From Tenggerimyces flavus (GTDB lineage: Bacteria > Actinomycetota > Actinomycetes > Propionibacteriales > Actinopolymorphaceae): DNA of 64,000 nucleotides. Location: positions 3,224,001-3,288,000 of the forward strand of contig NZ_JAFBCM010000001.1 in assembly GCF_016907715.1 (NCBI RefSeq), in the 5' to 3' direction. The notes under the pieces were generated by a model. That model saw only the letters and a program-made list of their open reading frames with translations. It ran no database searches and had not been told where the DNA came from. Every line of letters begins with the position of its first letter. Position 1 is the stretch's first letter. The position numbers and the translations under genes are program-made. Below, one piece after another: positions 9,483 through 16,837 of the stretch.

Positions 9483-11093
9483 CTACCGGTAGACCGGCGC
9501 TGTCACCAGTTCGTAGCGCAGGCACCGGGTCGGCCAGACGTAGCGGTGCTGGCCGGGCAGCATCGCCTGAACGGTGACCAGGCCGCTCACGCGGGTGTTC
9601 ACCACGTGGTACTTCGGCACGAACGGCGCGATGATCGCGGTCCGGCTGGACACACCGGCGTACATCATCACGGCGTCGCCGGTGAGGAACCAGAACTGCG
9701 CGCCCGGGGTCCGCAGCTGCGGGGTCGGGCAGTCCACGCGCAGCTTCTTGTACTCGGTCGGGCTGGCCCGCAGGATCCGGTTCATCGGCAGGTCGAAGCG
9801 GGGCCCGTACACGCGCGCCGCGGCCCGGTCGCCGTTGCCGACGATGAGGACGTCGCCGTCCTCCCAGGTCTTGGCGACGAACGCGAAAGCGGCCCGATAG
9901 TCGTCCACGCCGAACTGGTACCTGAGGTCGTGGCTCAACCGCTGCGGAGTCGTCCACGAGGTCGCGAGCACGATCGCCGCGGCCAGTACGCCGACGGCGG
10001 GTTTGGCGTACTTGAAGGGCAGGATGCGGGCTCGTTCGATCGCGGCGTCGACCAGGATCCCGAGGCAGATCGCCAAGCCTGGCGCGCAGAACAGGATCAG
10101 CCGGTGCCCGAACGGGTAGATGCCGAGCAGTCCGACGAGGTAGCCCGCGACGGTCGGCAGTACGAGCATGATGCCGATCCCGACGCCTCGTCGCAGCGCG
10201 ACCGCGAACCCCGCGATGACCAGCAGCCCGGTCGCCCACCACAGCGCGCTCCCGAGCTCGCGGATCGCGAGGTCCTTGAAGACGACGATGGTCCAGCGGA
10301 ACGTGTGGGCGAGGTTCTCCGGGCCGAGGTAGTAGTCCCAGTACGACGTGAACTCGTTGACGTGGCTGGTCAAACGCCACGACAGCAGTCCCGCGCCGAG
10401 CACCGACACTGCGGGGATGATCAGCCGCACGGCGAGGTGCGCAAGGCCGCGTTGACGGCGTCTGAGCTGCACGACGGCGAGCCAGGCAGCGAGCAGCGGG
10501 ACGCTCAGCATCGCACCGTAGGAGAACCACGGAGCGACGACGAGCGCGACGTACCAGAGCCGTTCGCCCTTGCCTGTTTGGATCATCAGGACGGCGAGGA
10601 GGATGAGTCCGGTGATGAAGAACGTGTCCGCGGTGTACTGCTTGGTCTGCGCGGTGTAGAAGACGAGCTCGGACACCGTGCTCATCACGATCACCGGGAC
10701 GACCGCGGCCCAGCGGTTCTTCACCAGCCGCGCGGCCAAGATCGCGAGCAGGACGAGGGTGGCGCAGCCGAACAGGAGCGGGAGAACGCGGTAGCCCCGT
10801 TCGCCGTCGCCGAGGACCCAGGTCGAGGCCTTGACCAGCACCAGCCAGGCGGGCGGGGCGGTCTGGGCGTCGGTCAGCTGGCCGAAGAGCTGGGGAACGG
10901 AGTACGTGTCGAGGCTCTGGACGAGGGAGAGCTCGTCCCGCCAGAACGCCCGGTCCTGCCACCACAGCGCGATCCGCACCACGATCCCGGCGCCGGTCAC
11001 CACGGCGAGGGCGATGGTGGCGGCGTCGAACCGCCGCACGCGCGGTGGCGCGGCGGGGTCGGACGGCCGGATCAGCGTCTGGAGCGCGTTCAC
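9483..11093 (-). CDS. GT-C-type glycosyltransferase, polytopic membrane protein
   Basis: About 536 residues with roughly ten hydrophobic segments. An N-terminal periplasmic loop contains WWQDRAFWRDELSLV, the acidic loop-1 pattern of GT39/GT-C polyprenyl-phosphate-sugar transferases. A soluble C-terminal domain carries DGDVLIVGNGDRAAARVYG. It probably adds a sugar to a lipid or protein at the outer face of the membrane; donor and acceptor cannot be told. The open frame extends upstream to 11150, but that part is the tRNA gene read in a coding frame (MPVRVRISPAP), so GTG 11093 is taken as the start. Confidence 0.75.
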   Translation of the reverse strand: MNALQTLIRPSDPAAPPRVRRFDAATIALAVVTGAGIVVRIALWWQDRAFWRDELSLVQSLDTYSVPQLFGQLTDAQTAPPAWLVLVKASTWVLGDGERGYRVLPLLFGCATLVLLAILAARLVKNRWAAVVPVIVMSTVSELVFYTAQTKQYTADTFFITGLILLAVLMIQTGKGERLWYVALVVAPWFSYGAMLSVPLLAAWLAVVQLRRRQRGLAHLAVRLIIPAVSVLGAGLLSWRLTSHVNEFTSYWDYYLGPENLAHTFRWTIVVFKDLAIRELGSALWWATGLLVIAGFAVALRRGVGIGIMLVLPTVAGYLVGLLGIYPFGHRLILFCAPGLAICLGILVDAAIERARILPFKYAKPAVGVLAAAIVLATSWTTPQRLSHDLRYQFGVDDYRAAFAFVAKTWEDGDVLIVGNGDRAAARVYGPRFDLPMNRILRASPTEYKKLRVDCPTPQLRTPGAQFWFLTGDAVMMYAGVSSRTAIIAPFVPKYHVVNTRVSGLVTVQAMLPGQHRYVWPTRCLRYELVTAPVYR

Positions 11094-11117
11094 GCCGGGA
11101 CGATCTCCCTGAGCTCG

Positions 11118-11190
11118 TGGGGCCGGCGAGATTCGAACTCGCACTGGCATGGTCCTAAGCCATGTGCCTCTGCCATTGGGCTACGACCCC
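11118..11190 (-). tRNA. tRNA with UAG anticodon and short variable arm
   Basis: Read on the minus strand, a 73-nt cloverleaf is complete. It has acceptor GGGGTCG/CGGCCCC (one T-G pair), a three- to four-pair D stem, anticodon stem CATGG/CCATG enclosing loop CTTAGGA, a five-base variable loop, T arm GCGAG-TTCGAAT-CTCGC and discriminator A. CCA is not encoded. The anticodon UAG would read leucine codon CUA, yet leucine tRNAs are class II with a long variable arm and this one is class I. Its true amino-acid identity is therefore uncertain. Confidence 0.85.
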
Positions 11191-11221
11191 TTCCCCAAGG
11201 GAGGAACCTTATCGCTGCAGG

Positions 11222-11695
11222 TCAGACGCCGAGCTCGCGGCGCAGCTTGGCGACGTGGCCGGTGGCCTTCACGTTGTACTGCGCCGAGGTGAGCTTGCCG
11301 TCCTCACCCACCACGAACGTGGACCGGATCACGCCCTGCACCGTCTTGCCGTACAGCTGCTTCTCGCCGTACGCGCCCCACGCCGTCAGCACCTCGCGCG
11401 ACGGGTCGGACAGCAGCGGGAACGTCAGGCCCTGCTCGTCACGGAACTTCGCGATCTTCGCCGGCGCGTCGGGGGAGATCCCGATGACGGCGTAACCCGC
11501 CGAGGACAGCTCCGGCTGCGACTCGGTGAAGTCGCACGCCTCCTTGGTGCAACCGGGCGTGGAGGCCGCCGGGTAGAAGTACACGATGACCTTCTGGCCG
11601 CGGTAGTCCGCCAGCGAGACCGGCTTGTTGTCGGCGTCGGGCAGGGTGAAGTCGGGTGCGACGTCACCGGGCTGCAGGCGGGGTGCGGCGGACAC
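11222..11695 (-). CDS. bcp: Thioredoxin-dependent peroxiredoxin (Bcp/PrxQ)
   Basis: A 157-residue peroxiredoxin with the PrxQ motif ASTPGCTKEACDF: peroxidatic Cys49 and resolving Cys54 four residues later. It reduces hydrogen peroxide and organic hydroperoxides in the cytosol using thioredoxin. GTG 11695 was chosen because GAGGAGG lies four bases upstream and homologues start here. An ATG at 11746 would begin inside the divergent promoter region. Confidence 0.93.
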   Translation of the reverse strand: MSAAPRLQPGDVAPDFTLPDADNKPVSLADYRGQKVIVYFYPAASTPGCTKEACDFTESQPELSSAGYAVIGISPDAPAKIAKFRDEQGLTFPLLSDPSREVLTAWGAYGEKQLYGKTVQGVIRSTFVVGEDGKLTSAQYNVKATGHVAKLRRELGV

Positions 11696-11718
11696 TGGGC
11701 CTCCTCGGGATGAACGTT

Positions 11719-11737
11719 CCTGCAACATATGTGCAGG
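11719..11737. promoter_or_regulatory. Nur-like operator between bcp and cbiMNQO
   Basis: CCTGCA and TGCAGG form perfect 6 bp arms around ACATATG. The inner part reads TGCAA-CATAT-GTGCA, one base from the published Nur box tGCaa-N5-ttGCA used by the nickel-responsive Fur-family regulator of Streptomyces. A second perfect palindrome, AGCATATGCT, lies at 11749-11758. Together they suggest metal-dependent control of the importer, of bcp, or of both. Confidence 0.5.
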
Positions 11738-11843
11738 TAAGACCATGGAGCATATGCTGGGCCTGACCAGCGGTGCTCCCTGTCGAGCCTAGGACATCGC
11801 CCGGCCGGCCCATCACCTAGGACTAGCCCAGGAGGAGTACGTC

Positions 11844-12542
11844 GTGCACGTACCTGACGGGTTCCTCAACGCCCCCACCTCGATCGCCACCGGCGTCGTC
11901 GCCGTGGCCGCGATCGGACTCAGCCTTCGCGGCGCCCGCCGCGAGCTGGACGAGAAGTCGGCTCCGCTGACAGGTCTCGTCGCCGCGTTCATCTTCGCCG
12001 TGCAGATGCTGAACTTCCCGGTCGCCGCCGGCACGAGCGGTCACCTGCTCGGCGGCGCGCTGGCCGCGATCCTCGTCGGCCCGTACACCGGGGTCTTATG
12101 TATGACCGTCGTGCTGGCGGTCCAAGCCCTGGTGATCGCCGACGGCGGGGTCACCGCGCTCGGTACGAACATCGCGCTGATGGGCGTCGTGACGGTCATC
12201 GTCGGGTGGGGAATCTTCAAGCTGGTCTTACGGTTCCTGCCGAAACGTCCGGTATCGGCGGTTCCGGCGGCGTTCGTCGGCGCGCTGCTCTCGGTGCCGG
12301 TCTCGGCGCTCGCGTTCGCCCTGCTGTACCTCATCGGCGGCGCCGCGCCGATCCCGATCGGCGCCCTGTTCAGCGCGATGGTCGGCGTGCACCTGCTGAT
12401 CGGCCTCGGTGAGGCGGCGATCACCGCGCTCACCATCGGCGCGGTCGTCGCGGTACGTCCGGACCTGGTGTACGGCGCCCGCCCGCTCGTCGCCGCCCAG
12501 CCGCTGGAGATCCGCACCCCGAGCGAAGGGACGGCCGCATGA
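11844..12542 (+). CDS. cbiM: Cobalt/nickel ECF transporter S component
   Basis: A 232-residue membrane protein starting MHVPDGFL, the conserved N-terminus whose His2 coordinates the metal in CbiM/NikM. A second metal-side signature, AGTSGHLLGGALAAILVGPY, is present. Five to six hydrophobic segments follow. GTG is the start, with AGGAGGAG upstream. It binds Co(II) or Ni(II) and hands it to the energising module encoded next. Sequence cannot separate cobalt from nickel, though the Nur-like box favours nickel. Confidence 0.9.
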   Translation: MHVPDGFLNAPTSIATGVVAVAAIGLSLRGARRELDEKSAPLTGLVAAFIFAVQMLNFPVAAGTSGHLLGGALAAILVGPYTGVLCMTVVLAVQALVIADGGVTALGTNIALMGVVTVIVGWGIFKLVLRFLPKRPVSAVPAAFVGALLSVPVSALAFALLYLIGGAAPIPIGALFSAMVGVHLLIGLGEAAITALTIGAVVAVRPDLVYGARPLVAAQPLEIRTPSEGTAA

Positions 12543-12841
12543 GCCGCCGGACGCTGTTCATCGCCGGCCTGCTGGTGACGCTCGTGCTCGCCGGCGTGGT
12601 GAGCTTCTACGCCTCGAGTGCCCCGGACGGGCTGAACAAGGTCGCCGAGGACAAGGGCTTCGCCGAGCACGCCGCGGACAGCCCGGTCGCCGGGTCGCCG
12701 CTCGCGGACTACGGCGTGAAGGGCGTGCAGAACGAGCGCCTGTCCGGCGGCCTCGCCGGCATCATCGGCGTGGCGATCGTGCTCGCGCTCGGCACCGGTG
12801 TGGCGTACGTCGTGCGCCGTCGCAACCGCGCGAACGCCTAG
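12539..12841 (+). CDS. cbiN: CbiN-like PDGLE-domain membrane protein
   Basis: A 100-residue protein with two transmembrane helices (8-26 and about 70-92) around an extracytoplasmic loop that begins SSAPDGLNKVAED, the PDGLE-type signature of the CbiN/NikN accessory subunit. CbiN helps CbiM load metal. It overlaps cbiM by ATGA and is directly followed by cbiQ, giving the standard MNQO order. Confidence 0.87.
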   Translation: MSRRTLFIAGLLVTLVLAGVVSFYASSAPDGLNKVAEDKGFAEHAADSPVAGSPLADYGVKGVQNERLSGGLAGIIGVAIVLALGTGVAYVVRRRNRANA

Positions 12842-13603
12842 ATGGGTGCAGGGCACGGCCATAGGCTCTACTTCCACGAGCACTCGCCTGTGCACAAGCT
12901 GCCGGCGCAGACCAAGCTGGTCGCGCTGGTCACGTTCGTGCTGCTCGTCGTCTCGACGCCGCGCACCGCGTACTGGGCGTTCGGCTGCTACCTCGTCCTG
13001 ATCCTCACCTCGATCGCGATCTCGCGGGTGCCGTACCTGTTCGTGCTCAAGCGCACCGTCGTCGAGGTGCCCGTAGTCGCGTTCGCTGTCCTGTTGCCGT
13101 TCATCGCGCACGGCCCGCGGATCGACGTCCTCGGGCTGTCGCTGTCCGAGCCGGGGCTGCTCGGCAGCTGGAACGTGCTGGCCAAGGCCACGCTCGGCGT
13201 GCTCGGCTCGATCCTGCTCGGCGCGACGACCGAGCAGCGCGACCTGCTCGCCGGGCTCGAACGGCTGCGCGTCCCGCACCAGCTCGTCCAGATCGCCTCG
13301 TTCATGGTCCGCTACCTCGACGTGGTCACCGACCAGCTCGCCCGCATGCAGGTCGCCCGGGCGTCGCGCGGCTTCGAGGCTCGCGGACCGCGCGCCTGGC
13401 CGGTGCTCGCCAAGTCCGCGGGCGCACTGTTCATCCGATCGTACGAACGCGGCGAACGCGTGCACCTCGCGATGCTGTCCCGCGGCTACACCGGCCGGCT
13501 CCCGGCCCTCGCCACGGCGGCCGCGACGCGGCGGCAATGGGCGGCCGCGGCCAGCCTGCCCGTTCTCGCGCTCCTCGTCGCGGTGGGAGCATGGGCCTTC
13601 TGA
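12842..13603 (+). CDS. cbiQ: Cobalt/nickel ECF transporter T component
   Basis: A 253-residue EcfT-family membrane protein. It contains the coupling-helix motifs typical of CbiQ (ARASRGFEARG and AMLSRGYTGRLP, both of the Ala-Arg-Gly type) that dock onto the ATPase. The ATG follows the cbiN stop without a gap, and its own stop overlaps the cbiO start. It transmits ATPase movement to CbiM. Confidence 0.9.
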   Translation: MGAGHGHRLYFHEHSPVHKLPAQTKLVALVTFVLLVVSTPRTAYWAFGCYLVLILTSIAISRVPYLFVLKRTVVEVPVVAFAVLLPFIAHGPRIDVLGLSLSEPGLLGSWNVLAKATLGVLGSILLGATTEQRDLLAGLERLRVPHQLVQIASFMVRYLDVVTDQLARMQVARASRGFEARGPRAWPVLAKSAGALFIRSYERGERVHLAMLSRGYTGRLPALATAAATRRQWAAAASLPVLALLVAVGAWAF

Positions 13604-14346
13604 TGACTGCCATCCTCGAGGTCGACGGGCTCGCGTTCGCCTATCCGGACGGGCACCAGGCGCTGTACGGCGTCTCGTTGTCGATCCAGCGCGGCGAACG
13701 CGTCGCGCTGCTCGGGCCGAACGGGGCCGGCAAGACCACGTTGGTCCTGCATCTGAACGGCATCCACACAGCTGGCGTGGGCAGCGTCCGGGTCGACGGG
13801 CTCGACGTCGACAAGGAGCACATGCGCGAGATCCGGCGCCGCGTCGGGATCGTGTTCCAGGACCCGGACGACCAGCTGTTCATGCCGACCGTGCGCGACG
13901 ACGTGGCGTTCGGCCCGGCCAACCTCGGCCTCACCGGCCCCGAGCTCGACGCCCGGGTGGAGCAGGCGCTCGCGATGGTGGGGATGGGGGAGTATGCCAG
14001 CCGCCCGCCGCACCACCTGTCGTTCGGCCAGCGCCGCCGCGTCGCGGTCGCGACCGTGCTCGCGATGGAGCCGTCGCTGCTTGTGCTCGACGAACCGTCG
14101 AGCAACCTCGACCCCGCCTCGCGCCGCGAGCTCGCACGGATCCTGCAGAGCCTGGACGTGACCGTGCTGATGGTCACGCACGACCTGCCGTACGCGCTGG
14201 AGCTGTGCGAACGCTCGATCGTGATCGACGACGGCTCGATCGTCGCCGACGGGCCGACTCGCGACATCCTGCGCAACGAGGAGCTGATGCGCGCGCACCG
14301 GCTCGAGCTGCCCTTCGGTTTCCACCCCGACCGCGCTACGCTATGA
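13603..14346 (+). CDS. cbiO: Cobalt/nickel ECF transporter ATPase
   Basis: A 247-residue ABC ATPase with Walker A GPNGAGKTT (38-46), Q-loop FQDPDDQLF, signature LSFGQRRRVA, Walker B LLVLDEPSSNLDP and a switch His in MVTHDLPYA. It powers the CbiMNQO importer. An in-frame ATG at 13591 is possible, but the overlap start at 13603 fits homologues better. The stop codon lies inside an inverted repeat (14341-14369). Confidence 0.92.
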   Translation: MTAILEVDGLAFAYPDGHQALYGVSLSIQRGERVALLGPNGAGKTTLVLHLNGIHTAGVGSVRVDGLDVDKEHMREIRRRVGIVFQDPDDQLFMPTVRDDVAFGPANLGLTGPELDARVEQALAMVGMGEYASRPPHHLSFGQRRRVAVATVLAMEPSLLVLDEPSSNLDPASRRELARILQSLDVTVLMVTHDLPYALELCERSIVIDDGSIVADGPTRDILRNEELMRAHRLELPFGFHPDRATL

Positions 14347-14369
14347 ACGAATCTCCAGATCGTTCATAG
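14341..14369. promoter_or_regulatory. Inverted repeat between cbiO and the hydrolase
   Basis: CTATGAACGA (14341-14350) and TCGTTCATAG (14360-14369) are perfect 10 bp arms with a 9 bp spacer, overlapping the cbiO stop and ending 13 bp before the hydrolase start. The arms are AT-rich and lack a T tract, so a TetR-like operator seems more likely than a terminator. The half-sites GAACGA/TCGTTC recur in the operator at 45297-45320. Confidence 0.4.
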
Positions 14370-14382
14370 CTAGGCGGATGCC

Positions 14383-14507
14383 ATGGAGCAGGTCCCGGTC
14401 GTGGAGGGCGCGTTCAAGGGCGGCGAGCCGTACCTCAAGGTCGGCAGCGAGGGGGCCCGCTGGTCTACCTCTCCGGCTTCACCCACGAGCACGTCACCCC
14501 GACCGGC
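14383..14507 (+). pseudogene. N-terminal part of alpha/beta hydrolase, out of frame
   Basis: From ATG 14383 the frame reads MEQVPVVEGAFKGGEPYLKV, then continues as nonsense past a run of five G at 14451-14455. Reading the next frame from that point gives GPLVYLSGFTHEHVTPTGMG, a normal alpha/beta hydrolase N-terminal strand and turn, which joins the downstream frame without a break. One G missing from this homopolymer explains everything. It is either a real frameshift mutation or a base-calling error. Confidence 0.65.
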
Positions 14508-15185
14508 ATGGGGCGCAGGATCACGCTCGGGACCGTCGTTCCGTTCACCCAGGCGGGCTATCAGGTCTACTTCACCAACCGCGCGCCCGGCCTGCCGCCG
14601 ACCACGACGTTCGCGGACCTGGCCGCCAGCCAGGCCGAGGGGATCCGCGAGCACTTCGGCGGCGGGCCGGTCGACGTCCTCGGCCACTCGACCGGCGGCT
14701 CGCTCGTTCTGCAACTGATCGCCGACCATCCGGACGTCGTCCGTCGCGCGGTGGCGGCGAGCGCCGCGTACCGGCTCGGCCCGGTCGCCAAGCAGGCCCA
14801 GCTCGACCTCCTGCACAAGATGGAGCGCGACGGCCGCTTCCACGCGCAGGTCCTCGTCGCCGGCTTCACCCAGAACAAGCTGCTGCAGCGCCTGCTCGCG
14901 GTGCCGATGCGGCTCGCCCCACTGCTGATCAAGGCGTCCCGGCCGTCCGACCCGATCGCCGTGCTGCGCGCGGAGGACGGCTTCGACGTGTACGACCGGC
15001 TGCCGTCCATCCAGACCGAGACGCTGGTGATCTGCGGGGCGCGGGACTACTTCTGGACGCCGGAGATGTTCGCCGAGACCGCCGAACGGCTGCCGCACGG
15101 CCAGCTCGTGATGTACCCGAAGGCGGGCCACGCGATCGTCACCATGAAGCAGTTCTTCGCCGACGTGATGGCATTCCTGCGCTAG
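14508..15185 (+). CDS. Alpha/beta-fold hydrolase (main part of a frameshifted gene)
   Basis: The open frame encodes 225 residues containing the nucleophile elbow GHSTGGS (Ser61 from the internal ATG), an acid region CGARDYFWTPEMF and the catalytic-histidine segment PKAGHAIV. It is an esterase or lipase-like alpha/beta hydrolase of unknown substrate. The fold's first strands are encoded upstream at 14383-14507 in another frame, so the true gene is about 267 codons with a single-base deletion. The internal ATG has no convincing ribosome site. If the frameshift is real, the protein would lack its first strand and probably be inactive. Confidence 0.7.
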   Translation: MGRRITLGTVVPFTQAGYQVYFTNRAPGLPPTTTFADLAASQAEGIREHFGGGPVDVLGHSTGGSLVLQLIADHPDVVRRAVAASAAYRLGPVAKQAQLDLLHKMERDGRFHAQVLVAGFTQNKLLQRLLAVPMRLAPLLIKASRPSDPIAVLRAEDGFDVYDRLPSIQTETLVICGARDYFWTPEMFAETAERLPHGQLVMYPKAGHAIVTMKQFFADVMAFLR

Positions 15186-15204
15186 GCAGGCCGCGAGGTC
15201 TGGC

Positions 15205-15257
15205 TGGGTCGGGGGCACCCTCGTCCGAACCTATGGGACCAGGGTGCCCCCGACCCA
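15205..15257. terminator. Long hairpin with GAACCTATG loop
   Basis: A perfect 17 bp stem pairs 15205-15221 with 15241-15257. It extends past one mismatch by four more pairs (GTCC/GGAC) and leaves a 9-nt loop GAACCTATG at 15227-15235. It lies just after the hydrolase and before the dehydrogenase and is a likely bidirectional terminator. The loop is nearly identical to that of the hairpin at 21263-21319, so both may belong to one repeat family. Confidence 0.65.
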
Positions 15258-15331
15258 AACCGACTAGGCGCTCGAACAGTGCCCAGGGACCGCGTGCGCG
15301 CAAAGTGCTCGCGGTGGGGTAGGACTTGATC

Positions 15332-16375
15332 GTGCGTGCGATGACAGCCATTCCCGGCAAGCCCGGATCCGGCGAGCTGACCGAGGTCCCCGAGCCCGCC
15401 CTCGCTGACGGCTCGGTGCTCGTGGACGCCCTGCTGCTGGGCATCTGCGGCACCGATCTTGAGGTCATCGAGCACGGCCTCGGCAACCAGCCGCCAGGCG
15501 AGGAACGGCTGATCCTCGGGCACGAGTCGCTCGGCCGCGTACTCGAGGCGCCGGCCGGTACGGGGCTCGAACCGGGCGACCTCGTCGCCGGCATCGTGCG
15601 GCACCCCGACCCGGTGCCGTGTCCCGCCTGCGCTCGCGGTGAGGCGGACTTCTGCCGGAACGGGCTCTACACCGAGCGCGGCATCCGCAAGCGGCACGGC
15701 TTCGGCGCCGAGCAGTGGCGGGTCGATCCCGGCTTCGCGGTCGAGGTGCCCGCCGAGCTCGGCGACCTCGGCGTCCTCGTCGAGCCCGGCAGCGACGTCG
15801 CCAAGGTCTGGGAGCAGGTCGAGATGATCGGCTCGCGGTCGTGGTACGAGCCGGCGACCGCGCTGATCACCGGCGCCGGGCCGATCGGTCTGCTCGCCGC
15901 GCTGCTCGGTGTCCAACGGGGGCTGGAGGTCTACGTTCTGGACCAGATGGAAGAGGGCGTGAAGCCCTCGCTCGTCCGCGACCTCGGCGCCCGGTACGTC
16001 ACCAGCCTCGACCAGGTCGGCGAGCAGGTCGACGTCGCGATCGAGTGCACCGGCGTCGGCGCGCTCGCGTACGGCGCCGCACGGCTGCTCGCTCCCGCCG
16101 GCGTGCTCTGCCTGATCGGCATCTCGCACCGCGAAGCCGAGCTGAGCGTGGCGTATGAGGCGCTCAACCGGGAACTGGTGATGAAGAACGCCGCCATCGT
16201 CGGCAGCGTGAACGCGGCACGCCGGCACTTCGTCGACGCCGTGGACGCGCTGCTGGAGGCCGATCGCGACTGGCTCGGCCGCCTGATCACAAGGCGGGTG
16301 CCGCTCACTCGGTGGCAGGACGCGCTGGACCGGTCGCCCGATGACGTCAAAGTCGTCGTCGACCTGCAAGGATGA
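15332..16375 (+). CDS. Glucose 1-dehydrogenase-like zinc alcohol dehydrogenase
   Basis: A 347-residue medium-chain dehydrogenase. The catalytic zinc region is ICGTDLEVIEHG and GHESLG. The structural zinc cysteines are in CPACARGEADFC, and the Rossmann glycines are in ITGAGPIGLLAALLG. The pattern with EPGSDVAKVWEQ is that of archaeal-type glucose dehydrogenases (oxidation of glucose or other aldoses to lactones with NAD(P)), also common in actinobacteria. GTG 15332 with AGGA 7 bp upstream was preferred to TTG 15326. The actual sugar is not determinable. Confidence 0.82.
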   Translation: MRAMTAIPGKPGSGELTEVPEPALADGSVLVDALLLGICGTDLEVIEHGLGNQPPGEERLILGHESLGRVLEAPAGTGLEPGDLVAGIVRHPDPVPCPACARGEADFCRNGLYTERGIRKRHGFGAEQWRVDPGFAVEVPAELGDLGVLVEPGSDVAKVWEQVEMIGSRSWYEPATALITGAGPIGLLAALLGVQRGLEVYVLDQMEEGVKPSLVRDLGARYVTSLDQVGEQVDVAIECTGVGALAYGAARLLAPAGVLCLIGISHREAELSVAYEALNRELVMKNAAIVGSVNAARRHFVDAVDALLEADRDWLGRLITRRVPLTRWQDALDRSPDDVKVVVDLQG

Positions 16376-16407
16376 GACGTTCACCGAATGGTGAAGGAGG
16401 CTCAAAG

Positions 16408-16725
16408 GTGAGTGACGAAACCGCCCCGGTGAGATCGACGGCACCCGACCCGTCGGCCAACGGACACGCGGGCCGGAGCCGTACGCCTGCCCAGATCGAG
16501 GCCGAGCTCGCCGCGACCCGCGAGCGGCTGGCCGCGACCGTCGACTCGCTGGTCGACCGGGTGCACCCGAAGACGCTCGCGGCCCGAGGCGTGGCCTCGG
16601 CCAAGGACGCCGTGGTCGACGAGTACGGCGGTCTGCGTACCGAACGCCTGGTGAAGTTCGCCGCCGTGGCCGGCGGCGCGATCGTCGCGCTGATCGTGCT
16701 CAGGCGGATCTTCCGCCGCCGCTAG
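16408..16725 (+). CDS. DUF3618 membrane-associated protein
   Basis: A 105-residue protein of the actinobacterial DUF3618 family. It has a disordered N-terminus, the conserved helix RTPAQIEAELAATRERLAATV and a single C-terminal transmembrane helix (AAVAGGAIVALIVLRRIF) with a basic tail. Family members often lie beside phage-shock or membrane-stress genes; their function is unknown. GTG 16408 follows GAAGGAGG by seven bases, which decides the start. Confidence 0.85.
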   Translation: MSDETAPVRSTAPDPSANGHAGRSRTPAQIEAELAATRERLAATVDSLVDRVHPKTLAARGVASAKDAVVDEYGGLRTERLVKFAAVAGGAIVALIVLRRIFRRR

Positions 16726-16741
16726 TCGCCAGAACAAGGGT

Positions 16742-16822
16742 GCGGCTCCGGCCGTTCGTTCGTTCGCGGAAGCCCAACGAGGGTGCCCGCAATCCGCCGA
16801 CGAACGTGACGACCGGAGCCGC
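16742..16822. terminator. Probable bidirectional terminator
   Basis: GCGGCTCCGG (16742-16751) and CCGGAGCCGC (16813-16822) are perfect 10 bp arms between two convergent genes. The interior also has complementary CGTTCG/CGAACG segments that could lengthen the stem. No T tract is visible, which is usual for high-GC actinobacterial terminators. Confidence 0.45.
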
Positions 16823-16837
16823 GTCGTACCTACCTCG

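Noticed and set aside
11094-11150. N-terminal extension of the glycosyltransferase (MPVRVRISPAP)
   Set aside because: This peptide is the tRNA T arm and anticodon region read as codons; the real start is taken as GTG 11093.
11696-11843. Cobalamin riboswitch before cbiM
   Set aside because: The leader is under 150 bp and has no B12-box-like sequence; only short palindromes are present.
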